Counted from the first letter of the stretch, positions 1 through 8,762 are shown. The stretch: DNA of 64,000 bases from Mycobacterium sp. MYCO198283 (GCF_021213805.1 NZ_JAJQJI010000005.1:281896-345895), one strand, 5' to 3'. A program made the numbers and translations. Notes: generated from the sequence alone by a model not told the origin.

Positions 1-1
1 C

Positions 2-2272
2 CTGTGTTGGCGCATCGTGCGGCAGGGCCGTTCGCTGCACGTGTTCCTGCAGCTCGCGGGGCAGACCGTCGACGTGCATCGGCTGCAGAAGATCCGCAGC
101 CTGATCGGCTTCTTCATGGCGCTGCGCACCGGCACCGAAGAAGACTCCCGCGAGGCCATCGGCTCGACGATCGCGGCGCATCTGCCCGAGAAGGGCAAGG
201 AGGGCACCGGGTACCTGCGCGAAGGCCAGCGGCCGCCGCGGGAGTTCCGCGCGTTCTACTCGTCGGCGCCGTTCATCCCCCCGTCCGAGAGCGGCCCGGC
301 GCCCGTCGCGGCCGCCGGCACGTGGTTCACGCCGCGGCCGTTCACCGCCACCGCCGCCGACGACGAGGACGGGTTGCTGGCCCACCCCGAGCCGGGTGGT
401 CAGAACGCCAATGGTCACGCCGGCAACGGGCAGCGCGGCAACGGGCACGTCGAGCCGCCGGCGGCGGCGGCGGCGCCCGGTGAGCTGCCGCCGACCGTCG
501 TGGACACCGTCGTCAAGGCGTTGAAGGCCACCGGCGCCCGGCCGCCCCGGCAGCTGTGGTTGCCGCCGCTGGTCTCACCCGCCCCGGCCGACGAGCTGGT
601 GCGGCTCTCGCGCGGCAAGCCGTGGGACGTCGACTACGGCGACAATCCGGGGCTGGCCTTCCCGGTCGGCATCGAGGACCGGCCCCGCCAGCACCGGCAA
701 GACGTCCACCACATCGACTTGCTGACATCGAATGCGCTGGTCATCGGGGCGCCGCAGTCGGGTGTCACCACCACGCTGGTGACGATGATGACCACCGCCG
801 CGCTCACCTACCGCCCGGAGCGGGTGCAGTTCTACTGCATCGCCGCCGGCGGGCCCAGCCTCGCCGCGGCCGCCTCGCTGCCGCACGTCGCCGGCCTGGC
901 CCCGGCGCTCGACCGGGAAGGCGTCGGCCGGATCATCGCGTCGGTGCAGGGCATCGTCGCCGAACGCGAGGCGACGTTCGCGCGCACGGGCCTCGACATG
1001 GACGAGGTGCGGCGGATCAAGTTCGGCCGCGACCACCAGACCGGGGCCGGGCCGCAGCCGAACGCCGTGCCGATTGCCGGCGGCGACGTCGTGCTGGTGA
1101 TCGACGGGTGGGCGACGTTCGCCGCGGAGTACCCGCAGTACGTCGACCAGATCGTGGCGCTGAGCCGCCAGCTGAGCTACGGCGTGCACGTCGTCGTCTC
1201 CCACACGAGCTATCTGCAGGGCTTCAAGCAGGCGCTCAAACCGCTCGCGACCAGCCGCATCGAGCTGCGGCTCACCGATCCGAGCGATTCGGAGATGGAC
1301 CGCCAGCTCGCCAAGAAGGTCCCCAAGAACATTCCCGGCCGCGGGATCACCAAGGCCGGCATGCACCTGCTGATCGGTGTGCCGGAGCTCGGGGAACGCC
1401 CCGGCGGCCGGGTCGGCGCCCGCGAGGTGGGGGCCGTCGTGGCCGCGGTGTCGGGCGTGCAGAAGGCCGCGACCGTCAGCCGGCTGCCGGAGTCCGTTCC
1501 GTTCGAGGAGGTCGCCCGGCTCGCGGACAGCCGCAAGGGTCTGCTGGCGTTCGGGCTGTCCGAGGTCGATCTCGGACCGGCCTACCTCGACCTTGTCGAC
1601 CACCCGCACGCCGTCGCCGTCGGCGCCCCGCGCTCGGGACGCAGCAACTTCCTGCGCGTCATGTGCCAGGCGATCACCTCGACCTACCATCCCGACGAGG
1701 CCCGCATCGTCGTGCTCGATCCGCGGCGCACCCTGCTCGGCGTCGTGCAGGGCGCACACTTGCGCGAATACGCCTACACGCAGACGGCCATCAAGGAGGC
1801 GGTCCGCTCGGTGGTTGCCGAACTCGACGCCCGGCAGCCGCCGCCCGGCACGTCGCAGCAGGACATGATGACCAAGAAGTTCTGGTCGGGACCGGAGATC
1901 TTCGTCGTGGTCGACGACGCCGGGGTGTGGCCGATGATGGACAACCCGCTCATGGCGCTGGCGCCGCACATCGAGCAGGCCCGCGACACCGGCCTGCACG
2001 TGCTGGCCGCGACGGCCGTCGCCAACTGGAACCAGGTGGCCATCGGCAACTCGCTGCTCGGCAAGCTCCGGGCCTCGCTGGCGCCCACCCTGATCCTCGA
2101 CGGCCGACGCGACGCCGGGAAGATCGTGGGGGACATCGTCGCGGAGCCGCAGCGTCCTGGCAAAGCGATCTTCTTCACGCGCTCGGGCACCACCGGGGCA
2201 CTGATCGCGTGGAGCAGCCCGCCGACTTTCCCCGGCTCGCCGACACCGCAAACATCACCGGCAGCTGTGTAA
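2..2272 (+). CDS. eccC: EccC, ESX type VII secretion ATPase (3' part, 5' end outside window)
   Basis: This is the C-terminal 756 residues of a single-chain EccC, the FtsK/SpoIIIE-type motor of an ESX secretion machine that sits in the inner membrane and recognises Esx substrates. The reading frame enters from the left edge with no start. It holds the end of ATPase domain 1 (residues 1-65 of the visible part), a linker rich in Ala, Gly and Asn, then ATPase domains 2 (from about residue 170) and 3 (from about residue 490). Both visible P-loops lack the usual lysine: GAPQSGVT in domain 2 and GAPRSGRS in domain 3. Walker B-like strands VVLVIDGW and IFVVVDDA follow. The chain is fused, as in ESX-2, ESX-3 and ESX-5, whereas ESX-1 has split EccCa and EccCb. 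PE follows after 77 bp. Confidence 0.93.
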   Translation: MCWRIVRQGRSLHVFLQLAGQTVDVHRLQKIRSLIGFFMALRTGTEEDSREAIGSTIAAHLPEKGKEGTGYLREGQRPPREFRAFYSSAPFIPPSESGPAPVAAAGTWFTPRPFTATAADDEDGLLAHPEPGGQNANGHAGNGQRGNGHVEPPAAAAAPGELPPTVVDTVVKALKATGARPPRQLWLPPLVSPAPADELVRLSRGKPWDVDYGDNPGLAFPVGIEDRPRQHRQDVHHIDLLTSNALVIGAPQSGVTTTLVTMMTTAALTYRPERVQFYCIAAGGPSLAAAASLPHVAGLAPALDREGVGRIIASVQGIVAEREATFARTGLDMDEVRRIKFGRDHQTGAGPQPNAVPIAGGDVVLVIDGWATFAAEYPQYVDQIVALSRQLSYGVHVVVSHTSYLQGFKQALKPLATSRIELRLTDPSDSEMDRQLAKKVPKNIPGRGITKAGMHLLIGVPELGERPGGRVGAREVGAVVAAVSGVQKAATVSRLPESVPFEEVARLADSRKGLLAFGLSEVDLGPAYLDLVDHPHAVAVGAPRSGRSNFLRVMCQAITSTYHPDEARIVVLDPRRTLLGVVQGAHLREYAYTQTAIKEAVRSVVAELDARQPPPGTSQQDMMTKKFWSGPEIFVVVDDAGVWPMMDNPLMALAPHIEQARDTGLHVLAATAVANWNQVAIGNSLLGKLRASLAPTLILDGRRDAGKIVGDIVAEPQRPGKAIFFTRSGTTGALIAWSSPPTFPGSPTPQTSPAAV

Positions 2273-2349
2273 TTACCGATTTCGGGTAGTGGGCGCCTCC
2301 GGGACGCCCTTACACTCGAGACACCACTTTCTCAGGTCGGGAGGGACCA

Positions 2350-2655
2350 ATGACCATCCTCGTCGATTCGCCTGCGCTCGCCGCGGCAGCCGGCAAAGAG
2401 TCCGCCGGCGCGGCCACCATGGCCGCCGCCGCAGCCGCCGCCGCCCCCGCGATCAGCGCGGTGCTGCCGGCCGGCGCCGACACCGCGTCGGCCATGGCCG
2501 CCGCCGCCCTCAACGCCCGCGGCGCCGCCACCACCGGCATCCTGACGGAGTACGTCGCGATGCGCGAGCTGTTCGCGGGCGCCGTCGGCAGCAGCGGTGC
2601 CACCTACTCGGCGGTCGAGGGCATCAGCGCCGCGACCGCCGCCATCGCGCCGTAG
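2350..2655 (+). CDS. PE family protein of the ESX locus
   Basis: This encodes a 101-residue PE-domain protein, presumably the partner of the PPE protein 3 bp downstream. PE-PPE pairs form a helical bundle exported by ESX systems. The sequence is Ala-rich and helical; the usual Pro-Glu near positions 8-9 is Pro-Ala here. The C-terminal secretion motif YxxxE is present as YSAVE near residue 84. A strong ribosome-binding site (GGGAGGGA) lies just before the ATG. A possible -10 element (TACACT near 2311) lies in the 77-bp spacer after eccC, so this may start a separately transcribed PE-PPE-esx unit. Its position right after eccC matches PE35 and PE36 of M. tuberculosis ESX-1 and ESX-2. Confidence 0.88.
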   Translation: MTILVDSPALAAAAGKESAGAATMAAAAAAAAPAISAVLPAGADTASAMAAAALNARGAATTGILTEYVAMRELFAGAVGSSGATYSAVEGISAATAAIAP

Positions 2656-2658
2656 GTC

Positions 2659-3900
2659 ATGCCGGGGCAGTGGGGAGCGCAGCCACCTGAGGTCAACGCC
2701 GGTCAGTTGATGACCGGTGATCACGCCGCCAGCACATCGGCCGCGGCGACGGCGTACCAGGGCTTGGCTGCGGCGCTGGCCGCCGAGGGCGCGCAGATGA
2801 TGTCGACGGCGACCGGCACCGCCGCCACCGGTTGGATGGGTGCCGGCAGCCTGGCGATGCTGGGGACCGCCGCACCGTACGTGGCCGCGCTGGAGGCTCT
2901 GACGGGGTGGGTCGAGCAGTCCGCGGCGTCCGCGCTGGCGCTGGTGGAGGCGTACAACACCGCGAACTCGGCCATGATCCCCGTGCCGGCGTGCAACACG
3001 AACCGCACGGCGCAGGCGTCGGCGGTGGCCACGAACTTCCTCGGGTTCCGCACGCCGGAGATCGTCGCCCTCGACACCGAGTACTTCGGCCACTTCTGGA
3101 CGTCGAACGCCGCGACGATGTCGGCGTACGAGAGTGCGGTCATGACCGTGATCGGGCAGCTCGGGGTCCCGCCGCCGCCGGCTCCGCTGACGGCCAACCC
3201 GGCGGGTCCGGCCGCGCAGGCCGCCGCCGTGGGCGAGGCGGTGGCCAGTGGTGCGGCCAAGGCCGGGATGCAGGCCGGCTTGCAGGGCGTCAACGAGGCC
3301 ACCAGCGGCAGCCAGTCCGGCGTGCAGGCGGCGGCGTCGCCGGCGCAGTCCATGGCGAGCATGGCGCCGCAGCTGATGGGCCAGATGGCGCAGATCCCGC
3401 AGATGATGATGCAGCCGATGCAGATGCTCGGCCAGTTCCCGCAGCTGCTCGGCCAGTTCCCGCAGATGATGACCGGGATGCTCGGCCCGATGATGAACGG
3501 CATGGGTGCCGCTGGGGCGGACGACGCCACCCAGGTCGCCGAGGTGGGCGGCACCGGGCTCGATCCGACGCTGGCGGCCGCGTCGGGAGCCGGCGCGGGC
3601 GGTCTCGGCGGCGGCGGTGGCATGGGGGCCGCCGGCAGCGCCATGATGTCGGCCTACACCAAGCCCACCGGCAGCTTCAACGCGCCCGGCCCGCCCAAGT
3701 TGCCGCAGGGTTGGGGCGGCGGGGCCGCGGTGCCGGAGGTCGCGTCGTCGGTGACCCCCAGTGGCGGCGGCATGGGCGCCGGCGGCACCGGCGGCCTCTA
3801 CGGGGCGCCGCCGCCGCACGCGGCACGCGACGACCGCGATCGCGACAGCTCCGGAGGCCGGACGGTCCAGCTGACGTCCGCGCCGCGGCGAAGCGATTGA
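2659..3900 (+). CDS. PPE family protein (PPE68/PPE69-like)
   Basis: This 413-residue PPE protein has its PPE signature at residues 9-11 (QPPEVN), a WMG motif at the helix 2-3 turn near residue 58, and a helical domain to about residue 170. The rest is a low-complexity tail rich in Met, Gln, Gly and Ala, with MGQMAQIPQMMMQPMQML-type repeats around residues 230-275 and a Gly-rich end. PPE proteins pair with PE proteins, bind their cognate EspG chaperone and are exported by ESX. The gene is 3 bp from the PE stop. The architecture and place in the operon match PPE68 and PPE69, which stay associated with their own secretion machine. An 88-bp spacer with a possible -10 (TAGACT, about 3942) separates it from the esx pair. 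Confidence 0.88.
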   Translation: MPGQWGAQPPEVNAGQLMTGDHAASTSAAATAYQGLAAALAAEGAQMMSTATGTAATGWMGAGSLAMLGTAAPYVAALEALTGWVEQSAASALALVEAYNTANSAMIPVPACNTNRTAQASAVATNFLGFRTPEIVALDTEYFGHFWTSNAATMSAYESAVMTVIGQLGVPPPPAPLTANPAGPAAQAAAVGEAVASGAAKAGMQAGLQGVNEATSGSQSGVQAAASPAQSMASMAPQLMGQMAQIPQMMMQPMQMLGQFPQLLGQFPQMMTGMLGPMMNGMGAAGADDATQVAEVGGTGLDPTLAAASGAGAGGLGGGGGMGAAGSAMMSAYTKPTGSFNAPGPPKLPQGWGGGAAVPEVASSVTPSGGGMGAGGTGGLYGAPPPHAARDDRDRDSSGGRTVQLTSAPRRSD

Positions 3901-3988
3901 TCGTCGAGAAATTCGTGCATCGACACCCATCCGATGCCCCATAGACTGCTGAACATCCCGCAAACACCAATGACCGAGGGGAAATGAC

Positions 3989-4297
3989 ATGGCTTTGAAA
4001 GTCGGCGTAAACGAGCTGCGGGCCGCAGCCCAGAATTTGGAAAGCCTGCGCGATCAGGCGACCGGCACGCTCCAGAATTATTTGAACGCCTCGCACGACG
4101 TCATGGCGCCCGGCGCCTGGCAGGGCGCGGCGGCCGCGGCCAACATCAACGCCGCCGAGGAAATCCACAACGCGCAGACCAAGCTCACGACGCAGTGGGG
4201 CGAGCTCATCCAGACGCTGCGCGCCGCGGCCGACCGGTACGAGCAGCAGGAAGAGAGCTCGCAGAGCACCATCGCCAGCGTTTCCCAGAGCATGTGA
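3989..4297 (+). CDS. esxD: WXG100 protein, EsxB/EsxD-like
   Basis: This encodes a 102-residue WXG100 protein, predicted to form a helical hairpin heterodimer with the product of the next gene and to be exported by this ESX system. The WxG turn is WQG near residue 44, and the C-terminal export motif YxxxE appears as YEQQE near residue 88, followed by a flexible Ser/Gln-rich end. A GAGGGGAAA ribosome-binding region precedes the ATG. As the first member of the pair, carrying both WxG and YxxxE, it corresponds by position to EsxB (ESX-1) or EsxD (ESX-2). I favour EsxD because its partner resembles EsxC. The symbol is assigned by synteny, not by alignment. Confidence 0.85.
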   Translation: MALKVGVNELRAAAQNLESLRDQATGTLQNYLNASHDVMAPGAWQGAAAAANINAAEEIHNAQTKLTTQWGELIQTLRAAADRYEQQEESSQSTIASVSQSM

Positions 4298-4316
4298 TCG
4301 AAAGGACCTGACTGAT

Positions 4317-4613
4317 ATGCCCGATGGATTGTTCGAATACAGCCCCTCCGCGCTGCCCGATTACGTGCACGCGGTCACCCAGGCCAGCTCGCAGCTCGAA
4401 GACGTGCGCGGCCAGGCGCAGAACGTGCTCAACGGCATCCAGGAGTTCTTCACCTCCCAGGGTGGCGACGCCTTCACCCAGGCGCAGATGACCATCAACG
4501 ACGGCATCAACTCCGGCCAGGAGGTCATCCGGCGGCACGCCAGCGTGGTCGACACCGCCCACCAGGACATGATCGGCACCGACGCCGCCGCGGCGCAGTC
4601 GTTCGGGTTCTGA
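4317..4613 (+). CDS. esxC: WXG100-superfamily protein, EsxC-like, without WXG
   Basis: This is the 98-residue partner of the preceding WXG100 protein, 19 bp downstream with its own GAAAGGA ribosome-binding site. The turn that normally carries Trp-x-Gly reads IQEFFTSQGGDAF, with no Trp, and the C-terminal end reads IGTDAAAAQSFGF. Both features match M. tuberculosis EsxC of ESX-2 as I remember it (LQEFFAGHGAQGF and IGTDQAIAGLF), which is the best single clue to ESX type in the window. It should pair with the EsxD-like protein and be secreted. A perfect palindrome begins 23 bp after the stop. Confidence 0.86.
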   Translation: MPDGLFEYSPSALPDYVHAVTQASSQLEDVRGQAQNVLNGIQEFFTSQGGDAFTQAQMTINDGINSGQEVIRRHASVVDTAHQDMIGTDAAAAQSFGF

Positions 4614-4635
4614 CCGCTTCTTCGGCAGCGCGAGG

Positions 4636-4661
4636 CAGGGGAGGCCGGCCGGCCTCCCCTG
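4636..4661 (+). terminator. Perfect 26-bp palindrome after the esx pair
   Basis: Two 13-base arms (CAGGGGAGGCCGG and its exact complement) abut with no spacer and are followed by TTTCG. It lies 23 bp after the esx stop and 40 bp before espG on the same strand. In RNA it would form a very stable GC hairpin, suited to terminate or attenuate transcription after the esx genes or to protect their 3' end from exonucleases. The short U run makes full termination uncertain. Confidence 0.72.
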
Positions 4662-4701
4662 TTTCGTGTCCGAATGGTCCCGAGCCCGAAAGGATGGCGC
4701 G

Positions 4702-5571
4702 ATGGCCGATCTCACCACCACACCGTCCGGTGTCTGGGTGCTGCAATCGCTGCTGGGCATCGAGTCGATGCCGATCTCGATGCGGCTTCGGCCCTACATC
4801 CCGTCGGTGGACGCCGGGCCGACGGTCGTCACCCTCGCCGGTGAACGCCCGCTGACCGAGACCGTCGAATACGCCTCGCTGGTCGCGGCCGGGGTGATCG
4901 ACGAGCACGGCCGCGTCGACGAGGCGGTCCGCGACTGGATGGCGGTGATCGGCCGGCCGGACCGCGAGGTGGTGGTCGCCATCCGCAGCCCCGCCGCGGC
5001 GGACGCAGGCGTTCCCGGTGGCGGCTTCGTGCAGGAGCGCACCATGTCGGTGTGCATGCGGGACCGCTGGCTGGCGTCCATCGCCCGCTTCGGCGACGAG
5101 GTGGTGGTGGCGCCGGTCGGCGAGACACCGCACCGCGAGCACCAGGTCGCGCTGGTCTCCGAGGCGGTGATCCATGCCTTCGGGCCCGGCGCACCGGCGC
5201 CCATCGACGGCATCAACCTGCCGACCGACGCACTGCAGCATGCGCTGACCGAGACGTACAACCAGGATCCCCGGATCGTCGCGACCGCCCTGGCGCGGCT
5301 CGGCCTCTCCCCCGACCAGATCGCGGTGGTCGCCGCGGCGATCCGGATGGACACCTCGGCGATGGGCGTCGTCACCGTGATCGACCACGGCATCACCGAT
5401 CACGTCCATCCGACGGTGCTGACGGTGGTCGACACCGAGCACGGCCGGGTCACCGTCACCTACACCGCCGGCGCCGACGGATCGCGCTGGACCAGTATCT
5501 GGCCCACGTCGGCGGCCGGCTTGCGCGACGATTTGGCGAAGATCATCGGGGCGCCGCGCCTTGTCCGGTGA
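4702..5571 (+). CDS. espG: EspG, ESX-specific PE/PPE chaperone
   Basis: This 289-residue protein has the EspG fold signature: the N-terminal WVLQSLLGIESMP segment, a central ERTMSVCMRDRW region and a C-terminal TWTSIWP-like strand (here RWTSIWP). EspG is a cytosolic chaperone that binds the tip of its cognate PPE protein and delivers PE-PPE pairs to the ESX machine. I chose the ATG at 4702 because GAAAGGA lies 7 bp upstream; an in-frame upstream start (4666) falls near the palindrome. Location right after the esx pair matches espG2 and espG3; in ESX-1, espG1 lies upstream of eccA. The next gene is 112 bp away. Confidence 0.87.
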   Translation: MADLTTTPSGVWVLQSLLGIESMPISMRLRPYIPSVDAGPTVVTLAGERPLTETVEYASLVAAGVIDEHGRVDEAVRDWMAVIGRPDREVVVAIRSPAAADAGVPGGGFVQERTMSVCMRDRWLASIARFGDEVVVAPVGETPHREHQVALVSEAVIHAFGPGAPAPIDGINLPTDALQHALTETYNQDPRIVATALARLGLSPDQIAVVAAAIRMDTSAMGVVTVIDHGITDHVHPTVLTVVDTEHGRVTVTYTAGADGSRWTSIWPTSAAGLRDDLAKIIGAPRLVR

Positions 5572-5683
5572 ACGCCCCCCGAACATCTCTGCGATATTTG
5601 TGACAGCAAATGATTTTCCGGGTCGGCTCAGCGCCGCAATACGCGGTCAGCACACGACCGCGCCGTCAGTAAAGTAGGCAACC

Positions 5684-7174
5684 GTGGCTCTCAACCTGGC
5701 CAGCGGATTGCAGGTGTCCGCCCATTTCTTCTGGCAACGGCGCACTGCCGCCGCGCTGTCGCACCACGGTGTGCGCATGGAGTTCGATCCGGTGCAGCGG
5801 CAGCGGGCCTCGCTGCTGTTGGGCTTCGTGTTCGCGGTCCTGGCCACGGCGCTGATGTTCGTCCTGTCCTGGTTCAAGCCGGCGGGTCAGGTCGGGCAGT
5901 CGAGCATCCTCGCCGACCGCGACACCGGGGCCACCTACGTCCTGGTGGACGGCCGGCTGCATCCGGCGCTGAACCTGGTGAGCGCACGGCTCATCGCGGG
6001 GCAGGCCGCCAACCCGACCTTCGTGAAGTCCGCGGAGCTGGCGAAATACCCGCAGGGCCCCACCGTCGGCATCGCCGGCGCCCCGCCCGTCATGCCGATG
6101 CGGACCGGCGACGCCTCGCAGTGGGCGGTCTGCGACACCGCCCCGGGCCCCAACATCTCGGCGCCGCCGGTGGTGACGGCCATCGGGGGCACGTTGACGC
6201 TCGGCGCGCGGACGCTGCCGCTGGAGCCGCCGAAGGCGGTGCTGGTCCGCCACGGCGACAACGACTACGTGATCTGGGGCGGTCAGCGATCGCAGATCGA
6301 CCTGTCGAACCAGGCGGTGACCCTGGCGCTGGGCCTCGACTCCGGGGCGCCCGAGCCCATCGAGATCTCCACGGCCCTCTACGACGCCCTGCCGGCCACC
6401 GAACCGCTGTCGACCCCGGCGGTCCCCGGCGCCGGCGGCCCGTCGCGCTGGGACGTCGCGCCCGACGCCCGCGTCGGCTCGGTGCTCTCGGTACGCGACC
6501 TGCAGAGCAACAGCAGCCAGTTCTACGTGCTGCTGCAAAACGGCGTGCAGCGGGTGTCCCCGCTGGTCGCGTCGCTGCTGCGGACGGCCGATTCGCAGGG
6601 CGATCTGCTGCCCATCGAGGTCACCCCCGACCGGCTGGCGAAGGTCCCGGTGGTGCAGAGCCTGCCCGTCGACTACTACCCCACCACCCGGCTGCAGTTC
6701 GTCGACACCGTCGCCAACCCGGTGACCTGCGTGTCCTGGGCGAAAGGGTCCACCGACCGGTCGGCGGTGACCACCGTGCTGAGCGGCAAGGGCCTGCCGA
6801 TCCCGGTGTCGTCGGAGAATCACCTCCTGCAACTCGTCAAGAGCGGCCCCTCGACCGGCGGGCTGGAGGCCGACCAGGTGTACATGAGCCCCGGCGCCAC
6901 CAACCTGGTGCAGACCACCAGCGCCGCACCGGACGCCACCAGCCGGGAGTCGCTGTGGTGGATCAGCGATCAGGGCGTGCGCTTCGGCATCGCGTTCGAC
7001 GACGAGACGCTGCGGGCGCTGGGGGTTCAGCCCAAGCAGGCGCGGCAGGCGCCGTGGCCGCTCGTCCGGTTGTTCGCGGCCGGACCGGCGCTGACCCGGC
7101 CGGACGCGCTGACGCAGCACGACACCCTCGACCCCGCCGACGAGTCGGCGCCGCTCGGAAGCCGACCGCAATGA
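5684..7174 (+). CDS. eccB: EccB, ESX membrane channel component
   Basis: This 496-residue EccB starts with GTG. It has the family N-terminal segment LQVSAHFFWQRRTAAALSHHG, one transmembrane helix at about residues 46-66, and a large periplasmic part with YVLVDGRLHPALNLVSARLI followed by repeat domains. EccB, EccC, EccD and EccE form the ESX core complex, and EccB carries the main periplasmic domain. In known loci eccB sits directly before eccC; here it follows espG with a 112-bp leader of its own. Because the left end is cut off, a second eccB upstream of eccC cannot be excluded. The stop is 46 bp before the next chosen start. Confidence 0.93.
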   Translation: MALNLASGLQVSAHFFWQRRTAAALSHHGVRMEFDPVQRQRASLLLGFVFAVLATALMFVLSWFKPAGQVGQSSILADRDTGATYVLVDGRLHPALNLVSARLIAGQAANPTFVKSAELAKYPQGPTVGIAGAPPVMPMRTGDASQWAVCDTAPGPNISAPPVVTAIGGTLTLGARTLPLEPPKAVLVRHGDNDYVIWGGQRSQIDLSNQAVTLALGLDSGAPEPIEISTALYDALPATEPLSTPAVPGAGGPSRWDVAPDARVGSVLSVRDLQSNSSQFYVLLQNGVQRVSPLVASLLRTADSQGDLLPIEVTPDRLAKVPVVQSLPVDYYPTTRLQFVDTVANPVTCVSWAKGSTDRSAVTTVLSGKGLPIPVSSENHLLQLVKSGPSTGGLEADQVYMSPGATNLVQTTSAAPDATSRESLWWISDQGVRFGIAFDDETLRALGVQPKQARQAPWPLVRLFAAGPALTRPDALTQHDTLDPADESAPLGSRPQ

Positions 7175-7220
7175 GCGCATGCCTGCCGGACAGCCGGCAC
7201 AGCCGATCGAAAGGCGCGCC

Positions 7221-8762
7221 GTGACCAACCCCGACGACTCCGTCGAAACGCCCACGCCCGACGTGCCGTCGGCGCCCGATCCGTTCGCGCCGCGCCCCGA
7301 GGGCCGGACCACCGAGGTGCCGCGACCCACCGAGACCCCGGTGCGCCCGCCGGAGCCGCCGGCACGGCCGTCCGAACCCCCCGTTCCCGGTGTTCCGCCG
7401 CCCGGGTGGGCCGGTCCGCTGCCCGAGCCGCAGCGGCCGAGCGCACCCCCCGACCCGCCGCGCTCCCCGCAGGACCCCCCGCGCCCGGCGCCCGATCCAT
7501 CGCGCCCGGGTCCGGCGCCCGATCCATTGCGCCCGGGTCCGGCGCCCGACCCATTGCGCCCGGGTCCGGCGCGGGCACCGTTCGGACCCCACCCCGGCCC
7601 CGGTCAGCCGCCGCCACCGGGCACGCCCGCACCCGGGGCGTTCTCGACGGCCGGCGAGACGACGCACGTCTTCGCGACCCGCGCGGACGCGCCGGCCGGG
7701 CCGTGGCAGCAGCAGCCGACGCGTGACCTGCCGCCGGTGCCCGGCCGGCCGGCGCAGCAGCCCGGCTGGGGCGGTGCACCGGGCTGGCAGGACGCGCCGG
7801 CATCGGCGGGCGGCTGGTCCTACGTCGACAGCATCCGGTCCTCCGAGCTCGTGCCCAGCAAGCGGCAGCCGCCGCGCCGCGGCTGGCGGCGCGCCGTCTA
7901 CCGCGGCTCGCTGGGCCTGATCAACCCCGGCCCGTCCCCCGACGAACGCCGCCAGGCCGCGCTGGAGATGAAGATCCGCTCGCTGCTGCGCGGCCGGTAC
8001 AAGATCGGCGTCCTCGGGAAGGGCGGCGTCGGCAAGACCACGATCGCCGCCAGCGTCGGCTCGGTGTTCGCCGAGCTCCGGCAAGACGACCGTGTCGTCG
8101 CGATCGACGCCGACACCTCGTTCGGCAAGCTCGGCAGCCGCATCGACCCCAACGCGGCCGGCTCGTACTGGGAGCTCGCCGCCGACCAGCACCTCGACAC
8201 CTTCGCCGACGTGCGCAGCCGGGTCGGCAACAACGCCGCCGGGCTCTTCGTGCTCGCCGGCGAGAATTCCGCGGCGCGGCGGCGGGTGCTCGATCCAGGC
8301 ATCTACCGGGAAGCGACGTCCCGCCTGGACCGGCACTTCACCATCTCGATCATCGACTGCGGGTCGACGATGGACGCGCCGGTGACCCAGGAGGTGCTGC
8401 GCGACCTCGACGCGCTGATCGTGGTGTCGTCGCCGTGGGTGGACGGCGCGTCGGCGGCCGGCCAGACGATGGAGTGGCTGGCGAACCGGGGCCTCACCGG
8501 GCTGCTGCACCGCACGGTCGTGGTGCTCAACGACTCCGACGGGCACGCCGACAAGCGCACCCGGTCCATCCTCGTGCAGCAGTTCGCGAGCCGCGGGCAG
8601 GTGGTCATCGAGGTGCCGTTCGACCCGCACCTGCGGCCCGGCGGCGTCATCGACGTCACCTCGGAGCTCAACCCGACGACCCGGCGCCGGATCATCGAGA
8701 TCGCGGCCGCGATCGCCGAGCACTTCGCGTCCACCACCGACGGCCCGCGGGGCGGCCGGTGA
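7221..8762 (+). CDS. MinD/ParA-like ATPase with proline-rich N terminus (EspI/Rv3888c-like)
   Basis: This protein of about 513 residues has a Pro-rich, disordered first half (residues 1-200) and a MinD/ParA-like ATPase in the second half with deviant Walker A GKGGVGKT near residue 267, VVAIDADTSFGKLG, and IIDCGSTMD as a Walker B-like strand. ESX-1 EspI and ESX-2 Rv3888c have this layout, and EspI was linked to tuning ESX-1 to cellular ATP. I chose GTG 7221, preceded by GAAAGG; an ATG at 7179 in frame lacks a ribosome-binding site. The 3' end overlaps eccD by 4 bp (GTGA). A 27-bp tandem repeat lies in the Pro-rich part. Confidence 0.85.
   Translation: MTNPDDSVETPTPDVPSAPDPFAPRPEGRTTEVPRPTETPVRPPEPPARPSEPPVPGVPPPGWAGPLPEPQRPSAPPDPPRSPQDPPRPAPDPSRPGPAPDPLRPGPAPDPLRPGPARAPFGPHPGPGQPPPPGTPAPGAFSTAGETTHVFATRADAPAGPWQQQPTRDLPPVPGRPAQQPGWGGAPGWQDAPASAGGWSYVDSIRSSELVPSKRQPPRRGWRRAVYRGSLGLINPGPSPDERRQAALEMKIRSLLRGRYKIGVLGKGGVGKTTIAASVGSVFAELRQDDRVVAIDADTSFGKLGSRIDPNAAGSYWELAADQHLDTFADVRSRVGNNAAGLFVLAGENSAARRRVLDPGIYREATSRLDRHFTISIIDCGSTMDAPVTQEVLRDLDALIVVSSPWVDGASAAGQTMEWLANRGLTGLLHRTVVVLNDSDGHADKRTRSILVQQFASRGQVVIEVPFDPHLRPGGVIDVTSELNPTTRRRIIEIAAAIAEHFASTTDGPRGGR
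7502..7571 (+). repeat. 27-bp tandem repeat in the Pro-rich ATPase segment
   Basis: About 2.6 copies of a 27-bp unit, each encoding nine residues of the type RPGPAPDPL. The copies are nearly identical in DNA, including the wobble positions, which suggests recent slippage in the disordered N-terminal half of the MinD-like ATPase. Confidence 0.8.

Noticed and set aside
7179..7220. Alternative ATG start of the MinD-like ATPase gene
   Set aside because: No ribosome-binding site precedes it; GTG 7221 has GAAAGG at good spacing.
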